Position numbers and translations under genes: made by a program. Below, one piece after another: positions 28,262-37,042 of a stretch of DNA of 64,000 nt. The notes under the pieces are model-generated. The model did no database searches, was not told the origin of the DNA, and saw nothing but the letters and a program-made list of their open reading frames with translations. Origin of the DNA: Desulfuribacillus stibiiarsenatis (GTDB lineage Bacteria > Bacillota > Bacilli > Desulfuribacillales > Desulfuribacillaceae). The stretch spans positions 60,844 through 124,843 of the forward strand of contig NZ_MJAT01000040.1 of assembly GCF_001742305.1 (NCBI RefSeq), given 5' to 3'. The number at the start of each line of letters is the position of its first letter. The stretch's first letter is position 1.

Positions 28262-28894
28262 ATGATTATCAAAAAAATGAATCTTTTACCAATAGAAATA
28301 CAGAGTGAATATATCATTGATACGAATGCCTTTATTAAGAAGGCTTCTATTGTCGTGTTTAGCATCTTTTTTCTAATGTTCATAGGTATCGGAAACTATC
28401 AATTGCATGCCATGGAAAAAGAGATTTCACAGCTCCAATCAGAGAAAAATAGTTTACTAGAAGTGACGGGCAAGCTACCGGGGTTACAACAGGAGCTGAA
28501 TCAACTAGAACAACAATCCAAAGAGATTCTGGAAGTCCAATTACAGCCGGTAGGATTAAGCCAGCTGCTTCAGGATATTCAAAGAGTTACTCCGAAGGAA
28601 ATATGGTATACGCAAATAGAGCTATCGGCAAATAATGGAGATGAAACTCAGCTGTCTGCAGAAGGTCAGGAGCAAATATCCGGGCAAGAAGCAAATGCTT
28701 CAAAGCCAGTGAATAAAGCAACAATGCTTAGCATTCATGGTTATAGCCAGTCTGTGAACTCTGTAGGATCACTAACGTACCATCTGAATCAATTATCGTA
28801 TACAAATCAAATGAAAGTAATAAATTCTAGTGAAATAATTGTTGATGGAGTGACCATTGTTGAATTTCACATCGAAGGCAAGATTAAAGAATAA
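28262..28894 (+). CDS. pilN: Type IV pilus alignment protein PilN
   Basis: 210 residues: a short cytoplasmic N-terminus with the PilM-binding signature MNLLPIEIQSEY, one membrane helix (about 28-48), a coiled coil rich in Glu/Gln/Leu (about 55-90), then a small alpha-beta domain. This is the PilN layout. PilN holds PilM at the membrane and pairs with PilO. Its place between pilC and pilO supports the call. Sequence conservation in this family is low, so the name rests on the N-terminal motif, topology and position. Confidence 0.82.
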   Translation: MIIKKMNLLPIEIQSEYIIDTNAFIKKASIVVFSIFFLMFIGIGNYQLHAMEKEISQLQSEKNSLLEVTGKLPGLQQELNQLEQQSKEILEVQLQPVGLSQLLQDIQRVTPKEIWYTQIELSANNGDETQLSAEGQEQISGQEANASKPVNKATMLSIHGYSQSVNSVGSLTYHLNQLSYTNQMKVINSSEIIVDGVTIVEFHIEGKIKE

Positions 28895-28912
28895 GAAAGT
28901 GGGAGAGTTACT

Positions 28913-29674
28913 ATGCTTGACAAACTAAGACATATACAAACAAATCTCTCAGATCGCGATAAGAAACTTCTTATGGTAGTTGCGGTTGTTCTTTTACTTG
29001 CTACTTTGTACTGGTCTTTATTTCAATGGTATCTTCCAAGTACTTCACAGTTACATGAATCGAAACAGCTATTGCAGCAGGAAATAGGCGAGCTACAGTC
29101 AACTGTGCTGAAAATGAAAGACATGGAACAGAAGACACTAGACCAAAGAAAATCTTTTAAAGATCGCTTTGGCGCTTTTAACTGGCAAGTGTTAAAAGGT
29201 GAGCCACTATTAGTATTAGGAGATCAATCCCAAGTTAGAGACAAGAATTTCTCTATGGTTGCCTTAAACCAAGGCGAAGTGAATGTACGAGGCTCTTTAT
29301 GGGAAATTCCCTACACGATCCAAGCGAAAGGGTCTATTCAATCGATACAAGACTATTTAGCATATATCGATAACCAGGAAAAAGCGTTACTTCCAGAATA
29401 TTTGCGGATTGATTATCATAATTCCTTTGAATCTGACAAACGTGATGAAATCTGGTTAGAGCTGCAATTAAATGCTTTGGGTTCCTTGCTAGCTGAGGAT
29501 GTAGCGCCAGTTGTAGCTGATCCTTCTAGTCGGGAAAATGTATTTCAGCCGACTGTTACGATCACAAATCCAGGGAATGTACAACCAAGTAATCCATCAC
29601 AACAACCAACTGACGGGGTTGAGGAACGAACCCCACGATATACGTTTCCAACCAAAAAAGAAGTAAAACAATAA
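28913..29674 (+). CDS. pilO: Type IV pilus alignment protein PilO-like
   Basis: 253 residues: cytoplasmic start, one membrane helix (about 22-42), a coiled-coil segment (ESKQLLQQEIGELQSTVLKM), and a ferredoxin-like outer domain including SIQSIQDYLAYIDNQEKALL, as in PilO. The final 50 residues are Pro/Thr/Asn-rich and probably disordered. It follows pilN by 18 nt. Low conservation means the name depends on order and topology. Confidence 0.8.
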   Translation: MLDKLRHIQTNLSDRDKKLLMVVAVVLLLATLYWSLFQWYLPSTSQLHESKQLLQQEIGELQSTVLKMKDMEQKTLDQRKSFKDRFGAFNWQVLKGEPLLVLGDQSQVRDKNFSMVALNQGEVNVRGSLWEIPYTIQAKGSIQSIQDYLAYIDNQEKALLPEYLRIDYHNSFESDKRDEIWLELQLNALGSLLAEDVAPVVADPSSRENVFQPTVTITNPGNVQPSNPSQQPTDGVEERTPRYTFPTKKEVKQ

Positions 29675-29693
29675 CCGTCTTAGGAGGATCGAA

Positions 29694-30500
29694 ATGCGCC
29701 GAGAAAGATTTGCAAAAGAGCAACGAGAAAAGTTAATAAAAAGAACTACTAGACTCCTAATTGTCTGCGTTGTTGTAATGGCTATGTCCTTTGCTATAAC
29801 GGTTGTATCTGCTCAATCTACGACTGTAAGGGAACAGCTAGAGGGGATTTATCGTAATATTGTGGTACTAGTGGATGGTAAGAAAGTCATAACTTCTGAT
29901 GCTTCAGTAGTGGTTGACAATGGACGAGTCTTGGTGCCTATTCGCACTGTTTCAGAAGCATTAGGAGTAGATGTGAAATGGAAGCAAGAGACAGGTGAAG
30001 TCATTCTAACAACTCCGAAGAATGATCCGAAATCGCGTGCTATTAGCCAATTAGCCGTGTTACGGAATGTAGGACCGTTTTATACATCGAATGATGCATC
30101 TGTTAGTATTGCACAGAGGAAATTTTCTACAGGGTTGTTAGTAGATTATGGAGCTGCTCAATTAGATAACCCAAACGTCATGGAGTTCGTAGTTAAACTA
30201 GACCAGCAGTTTTCAGGATTTGAAACTTACGTTGGTGTAGAAGATCACACGCAAAACAGTTCGAGTACGTTTATTGTTAGTTTTTATGCGGATGACCGTT
30301 TATTAGACAGTCCTAGCCTTCGTATTACGGAAGAGAATCCAGTACAACCTGCACAATATGCGAGATGGTTGAAGTATGAAGGATTAGGGGATGCAAAACG
30401 TTTAACTGTGCGTGTAGAATTTATTAGAAACGAAGGAACTATTGGAGCATATCAAGAATTAACAGCAGCGTTTGGAAACTTCATACTTTTTGCTAAGTAA
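29694..30500 (+). CDS. Secreted protein with copper-amine-oxidase-N-like domain
   Basis: 268 residues with an N-terminal membrane or signal helix (about 20-42). Residues about 55-105 (VVLVDGKKVITSDASVVVDN, RVLVPIRTVSEALG) match the copper amine oxidase N-terminal-like domain, a wall-facing repeat common in Firmicutes and not itself an oxidase. The C-terminal half (about 130-268) looks like a beta-sandwich, perhaps NPCBM-like. In Gram-negative clusters this slot holds pilP; here there is no secretin, so a wall-binding guide for the pilus is a plausible replacement, but this is inference. GGAGG precedes ATG 29694. Confidence 0.7.
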   Translation: MRRERFAKEQREKLIKRTTRLLIVCVVVMAMSFAITVVSAQSTTVREQLEGIYRNIVVLVDGKKVITSDASVVVDNGRVLVPIRTVSEALGVDVKWKQETGEVILTTPKNDPKSRAISQLAVLRNVGPFYTSNDASVSIAQRKFSTGLLVDYGAAQLDNPNVMEFVVKLDQQFSGFETYVGVEDHTQNSSSTFIVSFYADDRLLDSPSLRITEENPVQPAQYARWLKYEGLGDAKRLTVRVEFIRNEGTIGAYQELTAAFGNFILFAK

Positions 30501-30539
30501 TATGATTGGAATTTATTTTAATAGATATCGGGTGAATCT

Positions 30540-31310
30540 ATGCTAGAGCATATATACACAATTATTATATTTAGCTATGTATTCATCATTGGAGCAGTGA
30601 TTGGTAGCTTTCTCAATGTTGTAATTTATCGATTGCCGAACGAACAATCAGTAATCAAGCCGGGAAGTCATTGCCCTAATTGCAAACAAACATTGAAATG
30701 GTATCAGCTCATTCCAATTTTCAGTTACATGCTACAGAGGGCGAAGTGCCCCAATTGCAAAATAAAGATTTCTGTACAATATCCGTTGATTGAAGCACTT
30801 ATTGGTTTATTATACATTTTGATTTATATGATATTTGGTTTTACTCCTTTAACACTTGTGTATTGGATACTTGTACCGTGTTTTGTTGCAATTACAATCA
30901 TAGACATTCGGCACTATATCATACCTGATGAGATTAACTTACTCATATGTATTACAGGAATTATATCTTCCATAGCAGGTATTACATTGCCAATTACGGA
31001 TGCCATTCTTGGGAGCATATTTGGTGGAGGAATCCTATGGATTTTAGCTTTTGCTTCTCGTGGTGGAATGGGTGGCGGGGACATTAAGTTCGCATTTGCC
31101 ATAGGCTTGTTTACTGGCTGGAAGCTGATGTTTTTGATGCTTTTTATCGCGTCGTTACTAGGATTATTGTATGCCGTGCTACTTTCCTTCGCAAAAGGAT
31201 TTAAAAGAAGAAGACAGATTCCGTTTGGTCCATTTCTCGTAGCTGGTGCAATGATTGTACTCGTCTGGGGAAATACAATACTTGATTATTACTTTTCTTT
31301 ATTCCTATAG
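30540..31310 (+). CDS. pilD: Prepilin peptidase / N-methyltransferase
   Basis: 256-residue polytopic membrane aspartic peptidase. It cleaves prepilins after Gly and methylates the new N-terminus. It shows GSFLNVVIYRLP, two CXXC pairs (CPNCKQTLKWYQLIP and CPNCKIKISVQYP), and the two catalytic aspartates in DIRHYIIPDEIN and GGGDIKFAFAIG. It is the counterpart of Bacillus comC, which occupies this same chromosomal place (after folC, before spoIIB). Its substrates here are the major pilin at 32862 and the minor pilins at 36015-39202. Confidence 0.95.
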   Translation: MLEHIYTIIIFSYVFIIGAVIGSFLNVVIYRLPNEQSVIKPGSHCPNCKQTLKWYQLIPIFSYMLQRAKCPNCKIKISVQYPLIEALIGLLYILIYMIFGFTPLTLVYWILVPCFVAITIIDIRHYIIPDEINLLICITGIISSIAGITLPITDAILGSIFGGGILWILAFASRGGMGGGDIKFAFAIGLFTGWKLMFLMLFIASLLGLLYAVLLSFAKGFKRRRQIPFGPFLVAGAMIVLVWGNTILDYYFSLFL

Positions 31311-31392
31311 AATAGTGTAATAGGGAGAAGCTTCAAACAATATGATAATTATTGTTGTAGCATATAAACTATAGAAGGGGCTGTATGGTCCT

Positions 31393-32469
31393 ATGAAATT
31401 CTTAGAGAAATATCTAAAAAAGAAAATTCAACATATCGGGCTTGACTTAGGCAGTTATTCGATAAAGATGGTTGAGCTTAAGCAAGGTGAAAATGATGAT
31501 ACTCATATGGTTGAGAATTATGGGATGCTTCCAATCCCTACGGATACTATCATCGATGGTGTGATTAAGAGACCAGATGTCATTCGCGATGCATTAGTGG
31601 ACCTTAAGGAAGAACGAAATATCAAGAACAACGCTACCGTTACGATGGCTATTAGTGGTCGTAATGTCATCACTCGACCAATTAAACTACCAATTATGCC
31701 ATTAGATGAACTGGATCAAGCGGTCCATTTCGAGGCTGAGAAATATATTCCGACACCACTGGATCAATTCTACTTGGATTATACAATACTTGGAGAAACG
31801 ATTGTCGATAACACACCACACTATAACCTGCTACTGGCTGCAGTTCCGAAAGATATGATTAGCAACTTGATTCAGATAATTGAATCTGCCCATCTTAAGC
31901 CATATGCTGTGGAGATTGAGCCGTTATCGTTATACAGAGTATGGTGTTCCCATTACTATGATGAAGCTTTACCGAACCAAGCGATATTAAATATGGGTCA
32001 TAGTAACTGCCATTTAGTCGTTTTTCAGAAGGATAACATTCAGTTCACGAGAGGTATTCCAGTTGCTGGACATCAAATCACCGATGCGATTGTTCATTCC
32101 ATAGGGAAGGAAGTTGCTGTTGCTATAGATCTCAAGCATAAACAACGCGTGGGGAACATTGGGATAGAAGTCGTGCCCGAAGAAACAACGACATCCCCTT
32201 ATGATGAATACTTAATTGGTGAGTCGATTACCGATATACTAAGCTCACTGACACAAGAGATTCAAAGATCTATTGATTTTTACCAGATGCAAGCGAAAGT
32301 GCGTCTTGACCGACTTATCATTACAGGTGGATCATCCAATCTTCAAGGGCTAGATGCATATTTAGAAGCAGAAATTGGCATTCCAGTCTTAGTAGGCGCA
32401 TATAGTGAATTAGACCCAATGTATAGTCTTGCTACTGGACTTGCTATGAGGGAGTTTATGGAACGATAA
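31393..32469 (+). CDS. pilM: Type IV pilus assembly protein PilM
   Basis: 358-residue actin-like cytoplasmic ATPase-fold protein that binds the N-terminus of PilN and connects motors to the alignment complex. The nucleotide-binding phosphate loop IGLDLGSYSIKMVELK is near residue 15, MAISGRNVITRPI and IITGGSSNLQGL further on. In most clusters pilM is first; here it is last in the assembly block, just before the pilin unit. Start ATG 31393 has AAGGGG about 14 nt upstream, somewhat far; no better start exists because a nearer ATG reads into a stop. Confidence 0.92.
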   Translation: MKFLEKYLKKKIQHIGLDLGSYSIKMVELKQGENDDTHMVENYGMLPIPTDTIIDGVIKRPDVIRDALVDLKEERNIKNNATVTMAISGRNVITRPIKLPIMPLDELDQAVHFEAEKYIPTPLDQFYLDYTILGETIVDNTPHYNLLLAAVPKDMISNLIQIIESAHLKPYAVEIEPLSLYRVWCSHYYDEALPNQAILNMGHSNCHLVVFQKDNIQFTRGIPVAGHQITDAIVHSIGKEVAVAIDLKHKQRVGNIGIEVVPEETTTSPYDEYLIGESITDILSSLTQEIQRSIDFYQMQAKVRLDRLIITGGSSNLQGLDAYLEAEIGIPVLVGAYSELDPMYSLATGLAMREFMER

Positions 32470-32594
32470 GAAATCTGCACCATAAACAAAACTTAGCAAT
32501 TGCAAGTCGTGAGCGCAGCAAGTACCTTAGTTGCTGTTACTTATGATCAGAATTCTATAAATTCTGATTATGTGAAGAAAGTCGTAGAATTTTA

Positions 32595-32623
32595 TTGTGA
32601 AATAGGACCTTTGATGGTATAAT
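32595..32623 (+). promoter_or_regulatory. Sigma-A promoter of the major pilin
   Basis: TTGTGA, a 17-nt spacer and TATAAT. The transcript would start near 32631, leaving about 230 nt of leader before pilA. Confidence 0.8.
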
Positions 32624-32649
32624 TATATTAGTTTAATATGGGTGAACAC

Positions 32650-32793
32650 CTGTATTTACTATACAAGCAAAAAACTTTTAGGAATGCTAAGATATTTAGT
32701 CTGTATGTGGTCACTTGGGCTAGATGGAGCGAGTAGTGAAACCGATCCGCACTTATTAATTATTTTTTACTTAGTAAGTTTGGTTCGGTTTTT
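32650..32793 (+). promoter_or_regulatory. c-di-GMP-II-type riboswitch with terminator, upstream of pilA
   Basis: CACTTG (32712-32717), a small variable hairpin, AGTAGTG (32732-32738) and AACCGATCC (32740-32748) match in order the conserved 3' half of the c-di-GMP-II (GEMM-II) aptamer. TCACT pairs with AGTGA, as the equivalent stem does in known aptamers with different bases. AACCGATCC can instead pair with GGTTCGGTT (32782-32790), with ACTTA/TAAGT inside, followed by TTTTT: a terminator that destroys the aptamer, so binding should turn transcription on. The 5' half of the aptamer is less clear to me. The remainder of the 32470-32861 gap holds the promoter and two hairpins with no U-tract (about 32514-32569). 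Confidence 0.75.
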
Positions 32794-32861
32794 ATGTTCT
32801 GCCGATTCTGAATTTACGCATAAGATGTAACAAACAAAAAAACGGGAGAGTGAAAACATTG

Positions 32862-33326
32862 ATGCGTTTCATGAAGAAAAGCAAGAAGAATCAAAAAGGT
32901 TTCACATTAGTGGAACTATTAGTAGTAATCGCAATCATTGGTATTTTAGCAGCGGTTATCGCACCAAACATTTTCGCACAGATTGAAAAAAGTAAGATAT
33001 CAGCTGTAATTTCTGAGTACAGAGCAATTAAAACAGCCGCAGTCTTATATAGTACAGACAATAATGCAACAACTGTTGCTACATCTAACTTAAGTTCCTA
33101 TTTAGAAAAACCAATTGGACCTGCACCTTTTACTGATAGTTATTCGATTACTGATGGCAAATTTTTAGCAGTTCCTGGTATTACAAGTGAGGTAGGCGAC
33201 AAAATAGCACAAACTATTATTCGTACTAATGCTGGAACGGCAAATAGCGTTGATGTTTATTGGCAAGGTGGCTCTGCTCCAACTGGCACTAATACTGGAA
33301 CACTTAACATTCGTTTACTACCATAA
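32862..33326 (+). CDS. pilA: Major type IV pilin
   Basis: 154-residue prepilin. The leader [13 protein letters not shown] is cut before [18 protein letters not shown], with Glu at mature position 5 needed for assembly. The long hydrophobic helix is followed by a small globular head without a Cys pair. It has its own promoter, riboswitch and terminator, as expected for an abundant subunit. Start is uncertain among GTG 32850, TTG 32859 and ATG 32862; GGGAGAG at 32844-32850 makes the first impossible and leaves the last two. Processing removes the difference. Confidence 0.93.
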   Translation: MRFMKKSKKNQKGFTLVELLVVIAIIGILAAVIAPNIFAQIEKSKISAVISEYRAIKTAAVLYSTDNNATTVATSNLSSYLEKPIGPAPFTDSYSITDGKFLAVPGITSEVGDKIAQTIIRTNAGTANSVDVYWQGGSAPTGTNTGTLNIRLLP

Positions 33327-33350
33327 TCTGTTTTTCTTGCAATCGGGAAC

Positions 33351-33380
33351 AAACCCGACCTCATACGGGGTCGGGTTTTA
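33351..33380 (+). terminator. Terminator after pilA
   Basis: AAACCCGACC and GGTCGGGTTT pair around a short loop and run into TTT. It would separate the abundant pilin message from the downstream genes, reached by read-through. Confidence 0.85.
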
Positions 33381-33402
33381 TGTTTATATTTGGCGGTGAA
33401 GC

Positions 33403-33951
33403 ATGTCTTACCTTTCTATAACAAAATTATTTCATACGAAAAATCTATTGATTGCTTTCTTCATCATAGGAATCATAGCGTGGATTACTTGGATGCCTTT
33501 CTATATGTTTAAAGAAAATCAAATTAATGAGCGATTTATTCAGGCAGAACGTTCCATTAAATCTGCTACTGAGTCCTATCAGGCAGGAGATTTAGACACG
33601 GCGTTATTCCATTTAGAAATGGCAGATGAAATATATCCTAATTATTATCAAGTGTATTTACTTCGAGCAGATTGGTTATGGGAATCAGATAGGCATCTAG
33701 AATCAGTGGTAGCGTATCATCAGGCCTTACGAATCAATTATCATTGGGAACGGGCATATGAGCGGATTATTACGTTTTACGAGAACCAAGGAATGTATAA
33801 TGAGGCAAACCGATATAGAGAACTTCTCGCAGATTTAGTTCCAGAAGAACAAGAAACAACAACTACATCAGAAGATAAGTTACCGTCTTATATAGAGACT
33901 GAATCAGAAAATCTATTTCAGCAAAAAGAGATAAGACGGGAGGAAATTTAA
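33403..33951 (+). CDS. Membrane-anchored TPR protein in pilin unit
   Basis: 182 residues: one N-terminal membrane helix (about 15-34), then two to three TPR-like helical pairs (AGDLDTALFHLEMADEIYP, LESVVAYHQALRINYHWERA) and an acidic tail. The TPR part faces outward or inward depending on topology, which I cannot decide. It ends one base before the O-antigen-ligase-like gene starts, so the two are tightly coupled; TPR partners of O-antigen-ligase-like proteins are common. A PilF-like role in pilus assembly is another option. Confidence 0.7.
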   Translation: MSYLSITKLFHTKNLLIAFFIIGIIAWITWMPFYMFKENQINERFIQAERSIKSATESYQAGDLDTALFHLEMADEIYPNYYQVYLLRADWLWESDRHLESVVAYHQALRINYHWERAYERIITFYENQGMYNEANRYRELLADLVPEEQETTTTSEDKLPSYIETESENLFQQKEIRREEI

Positions 33952-35535
33952 ATGTTATCCCGTGTATCGTCTCAGAATATTATTGTTGGTCTAGTTGGAT
34001 TATGTTTATTTTTGATTCCAATTGCTGTTCGTGTCATACCAGTCCATCAAGATACTCTTATAGGTGGATGGATGTGGACAATGTGGCAGTCCAAACTATA
34101 TGGTGATTTTGATGGCTTCTTCTTAATAAAGAGTTATATATTGTATCTCTTAGGAATGGCTATAACGCTTTTGTTTCTACTCTTAGTTCGTAAAAAAGCG
34201 ATACAAATAGAAAATGATGTAATTTTAAATGCAATGTATGTATTTGGTATCTGGATTGTTATTTCTGCCTATTTATCTGATTTTCCAGCCGAAAGTTTCT
34301 TAGGGTATCGTGACCGATATGAAGGCGTTTTTGTTATTATTATGTATATTTTAGTTTTGACGGTTACTCGGTATGTTGTAGCATCTCCTAAGAATGTATA
34401 TTGGCTTTTAGTCTTTGCAACGAGTGGGGCAATTATAGTCGCTGTTATATCACTATGTCAATTTTATGGGTATAACCCTTTACAAGCTTCAAGTCTCGGG
34501 TTACTTATAAAAGGTGCAGACTATAAAGAGATAGCGAATTTCGGGAATTTCACTCATAGTGCATATGGGACTTTGTATAACCCCAACTATTTAAGTGGTT
34601 ATATGAGTATTGTTTTTTTCATACCATTTGTATTCTACTTAAATACATCAAATAAATGGATAATTGGTATTTCCTTACCGATTCTATTATTATTCTGGGC
34701 ATCCTTAATTTCAAGTAAGTCGAGTAGTGGTACGATGGCTGTGGGCGTTGGCATACTCATTGTTGTAGCATTAAGAATGCTATGGAAGTGGTATTCATGG
34801 AGAAAGCTTGCTATATTACTTATACTAATGATTGTAATTGTTGTAGGTATGGATGTATATGCAAATGGTGGGATGTTTAATGAATTTACAAGTATTTTCC
34901 ATTATGGGGTGAATGTGTTTCAAGCTTTGATTAACAATACACCTGAAGAGAGAGTCAGTTTTCCTTCAACAGAAACTTCTAGTGACATTGAATATTGGAA
35001 CTTGTTGCAAAAATACTACCCACACGAAAGTCCGCTAGATCGCTTAGGAAGTGGTCGAGGGTTTATCTGGAGAAATTCATTGGAAATGGTATACCAAAAG
35101 CCGATTTTCGGTTACGGTATGGAGACATTTGCTCACCATTTTCCACAGGGGGACTTGAGGAAGTTTAATGGGTTAGGACAGATGAAGATTATTGTCGATA
35201 AGCCTCATAATCTTTATTTGCAAATAGCAGTGGGAGCTGGGATTCCAGCATTACTTATTTTTATCATCATAAATTTATGTGTTTTATTACTTATTATAAA
35301 GAAAATATATGAAGACTATTTACATCAGAAAATCGATACATTACTGATTACAGCTACATTGATGATTGTAGCGTATCTTGTACAAGGAGTTTTTAATGAT
35401 AGTACCATTGGAGTATCGATTCTATATTGGATTTTCCTTGGTGTTCTTTTAGCAGTGTTACGTTGGAGAGAGGCTAATCCCGTTTTTACACTTGACGAAA
35501 ACGATAGATTGGAAGAGGGATGTCATGGAGAGTAA
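33952..35535 (+). CDS. O-antigen ligase / Wzy-like membrane protein
   Basis: 527-residue polytopic membrane protein with about 12 hydrophobic helices and a long loop containing LGSGRGFIWRNSLEMVYQKP and the nearby PHNLYLQIAVGAGIPALL, typical of the O-antigen ligase/polymerase (Wzy_C) family. A monoderm without O-antigen would use such an enzyme to transfer or polymerise glycans, and its place between the major pilin and minor pilins suggests a pilin O-glycosyltransferase, though this is inference. AGGAGG precedes ATG 33952. The last 11 nt overlap the next gene. Confidence 0.82.
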   Translation: MLSRVSSQNIIVGLVGLCLFLIPIAVRVIPVHQDTLIGGWMWTMWQSKLYGDFDGFFLIKSYILYLLGMAITLLFLLLVRKKAIQIENDVILNAMYVFGIWIVISAYLSDFPAESFLGYRDRYEGVFVIIMYILVLTVTRYVVASPKNVYWLLVFATSGAIIVAVISLCQFYGYNPLQASSLGLLIKGADYKEIANFGNFTHSAYGTLYNPNYLSGYMSIVFFIPFVFYLNTSNKWIIGISLPILLLFWASLISSKSSSGTMAVGVGILIVVALRMLWKWYSWRKLAILLILMIVIVVGMDVYANGGMFNEFTSIFHYGVNVFQALINNTPEERVSFPSTETSSDIEYWNLLQKYYPHESPLDRLGSGRGFIWRNSLEMVYQKPIFGYGMETFAHHFPQGDLRKFNGLGQMKIIVDKPHNLYLQIAVGAGIPALLIFIIINLCVLLLIIKKIYEDYLHQKIDTLLITATLMIVAYLVQGVFNDSTIGVSILYWIFLGVLLAVLRWREANPVFTLDENDRLEEGCHGE

Positions 35536-35959
35536 ACGCGGTAATCATGAGCAACAAACTATTCATGGGCAACAATCTAATCATGAAATGACAGAGCAAT
35601 TTGATAATAGTAATAAAGATAATCTGATGATTAAGAGCCGCAAAATCTCCATCTGGCGAATATCTATCATAACTATATTAGTTAATGCATTCCTATTTCT
35701 TGGAGTTCAATATGTACTAAATGAGATCGATGAAAATATATGTTCACACAGGTTAATAGCCTTCCGAAACGCTGTCATTTATTTTGAACAAATTCACAAT
35801 CGTTTTCCTACTAGTTATGAAGAATTAGAAAGGGAGACGAAGTTGCTAGGAAAGCTTGAGAAAGGAAAGTATCGATGGGTACAAGGACAAGGGAGTGAAT
35901 CGCCACAATTACATTGTTTAAAACATAATAGAAGTAGTAAAGATTTATATTTACATTAA
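35525..35959 (+). CDS. Hypothetical single-pass membrane protein
   Basis: Not recognised. 144 residues: a hydrophilic His/Gln/Asn-rich start (1-45), one membrane helix (about 48-66), then a small domain with HNRFPTSYEELERETKLL, a motif often seen in pilin-like proteins just after the helix. It lacks a type III prepilin cleavage site, so it is not a standard pilin. ATG 35525 is chosen for GAGGG 5 nt upstream; the start overlaps the end of the preceding gene. Context suggests an accessory role in pilus function. Confidence 0.6.
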   Translation: MESKRGNHEQQTIHGQQSNHEMTEQFDNSNKDNLMIKSRKISIWRISIITILVNAFLFLGVQYVLNEIDENICSHRLIAFRNAVIYFEQIHNRFPTSYEELERETKLLGKLEKGKYRWVQGQGSESPQLHCLKHNRSSKDLYLH

Positions 35960-36014
35960 ACTACATTCAAACGTATTCTTTAAAAGATGAAAATTTCATC
36001 ATGAGGTGATAACC

Positions 36015-36425
36015 ATGTGTGAAACAATAAAAAAGAATCAAGGCTTTAGCTTAATAGAGGTTATTGTAGCGATGGTTATTATAGGGATAGTTGGTGCGTC
36101 CTTTAGTAGTGTTGTCTTCACTGGATCCAAAGCGAGTACTAGTAATAAAATGAAATTAGAAGCATTAATGATTGCGCAAGACGTTTTAGAAGAAATTAGA
36201 ATTCAACGCGATTTATCAACAAACTTAGAAACGTGGAGAAGTACCCATTTTACGTTAGACAATGGACAATGGAAGGCAATCAGAACCCGTGATGGGATAT
36301 ATTTCTACGATACGATTCTCAATCTTTCCGATTATAATGGGAATAGGATGAAGGAAGTAATTGTAGAGGTTATACCACAAAATGGTGGTCAATCGGTTTT
36401 TCTAGCAACAAGATTTCGTAATTGA
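36015..36425 (+). CDS. Minor pilin, PilV/GspI-like
   Basis: 136 residues with a clear prepilin site: short basic leader ending KKNQG, cleavage before FSLIEVIVAMVIIGIV, Glu at mature position 5. The sequence after the helix (MKLEALMIAQDVLEEIRIQR) resembles PilV/GspI minor pilins that prime pilus assembly. ATG 36015 is preferred because GAGGTG at 36003-36008 acts as ribosome site; the upstream GTG lies inside it. First of three minor pilin genes in a row. Confidence 0.85.
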   Translation: MCETIKKNQGFSLIEVIVAMVIIGIVGASFSSVVFTGSKASTSNKMKLEALMIAQDVLEEIRIQRDLSTNLETWRSTHFTLDNGQWKAIRTRDGIYFYDTILNLSDYNGNRMKEVIVEVIPQNGGQSVFLATRFRN

Positions 36426-36447
36426 TATGTTGTAGGGGGTGATGTCA

Positions 36448-37029
36448 TTGAAACAGAACATAAATAATCGGTCAGGGTTAGCCTTACCATTAGTAATCCT
36501 GGTTGTTTTGCTAGTGACATTACTTTCTGGAGTTATGTTAACTGCTTTGAATAATGAATTTAGAACTAGAGCTGCAACGGAAGAAATTATATCGACGAAA
36601 TATTTTTCGGAAGCTGGAATTGAGCATGGAATCACAGAAATAACGAAAATCATTGAAGATCAAATGGCAATCGCGAGAACAGGTGCGCAACTTTTACAAA
36701 CAATAAATGTCACATTTGATACGATTCCTGGTTATGGGACGAATCAACTTATACAACATAACGGACAAACCTTAGGGCAATATGGTTATCTTATCGAAAC
36801 TAAATTATCTGAAAGCTCATTAGTACAGAACTTGACTTTTACTGTTTTAGAGGTATCGACAGGAGTGTATCGTGCAATTCCCAATCATACTCGATTTAAG
36901 ATTACTGCCAATGGTCAGAGATCAGGTAGTAAAAACTACCGTATAGAAGCAGAAGTCGATATAGGGATAAACTTTACAAACACTAATATTGAGCAAGTCC
37001 GAATTGCAAAATGGACGGAATTTCACTAA
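36448..37029 (+). CDS. Minor pilin-like protein, PilX/GspK type
   Basis: 193 residues beginning with a basic leader and SGLALPLVILVVLLVTLLSG, followed by FRTRAATEEIISTKYFSEAG, the pattern of PilX_N proteins. It has Leu where most pilins have Glu at mature position 5, like GspK and some PilX proteins placed at the very tip. TTG 36448 is my start because AGGGGG lies 8 nt before it; GTG 36439 and ATG 36442 overlap or touch that site. It lies between the PilV-like and the giant minor pilin genes. Confidence 0.78.
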   Translation: MKQNINNRSGLALPLVILVVLLVTLLSGVMLTALNNEFRTRAATEEIISTKYFSEAGIEHGITEITKIIEDQMAIARTGAQLLQTINVTFDTIPGYGTNQLIQHNGQTLGQYGYLIETKLSESSLVQNLTFTVLEVSTGVYRAIPNHTRFKITANGQRSGSKNYRIEAEVDIGINFTNTNIEQVRIAKWTEFH

Positions 37030-37042
37030 TGGAGGTGAGCTT

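Noticed and set aside
32642..32830. 62-codon plus-strand ORF before pilA
   Set aside because: Lies across the riboswitch aptamer and terminator; no ribosome site and no recognisable protein.
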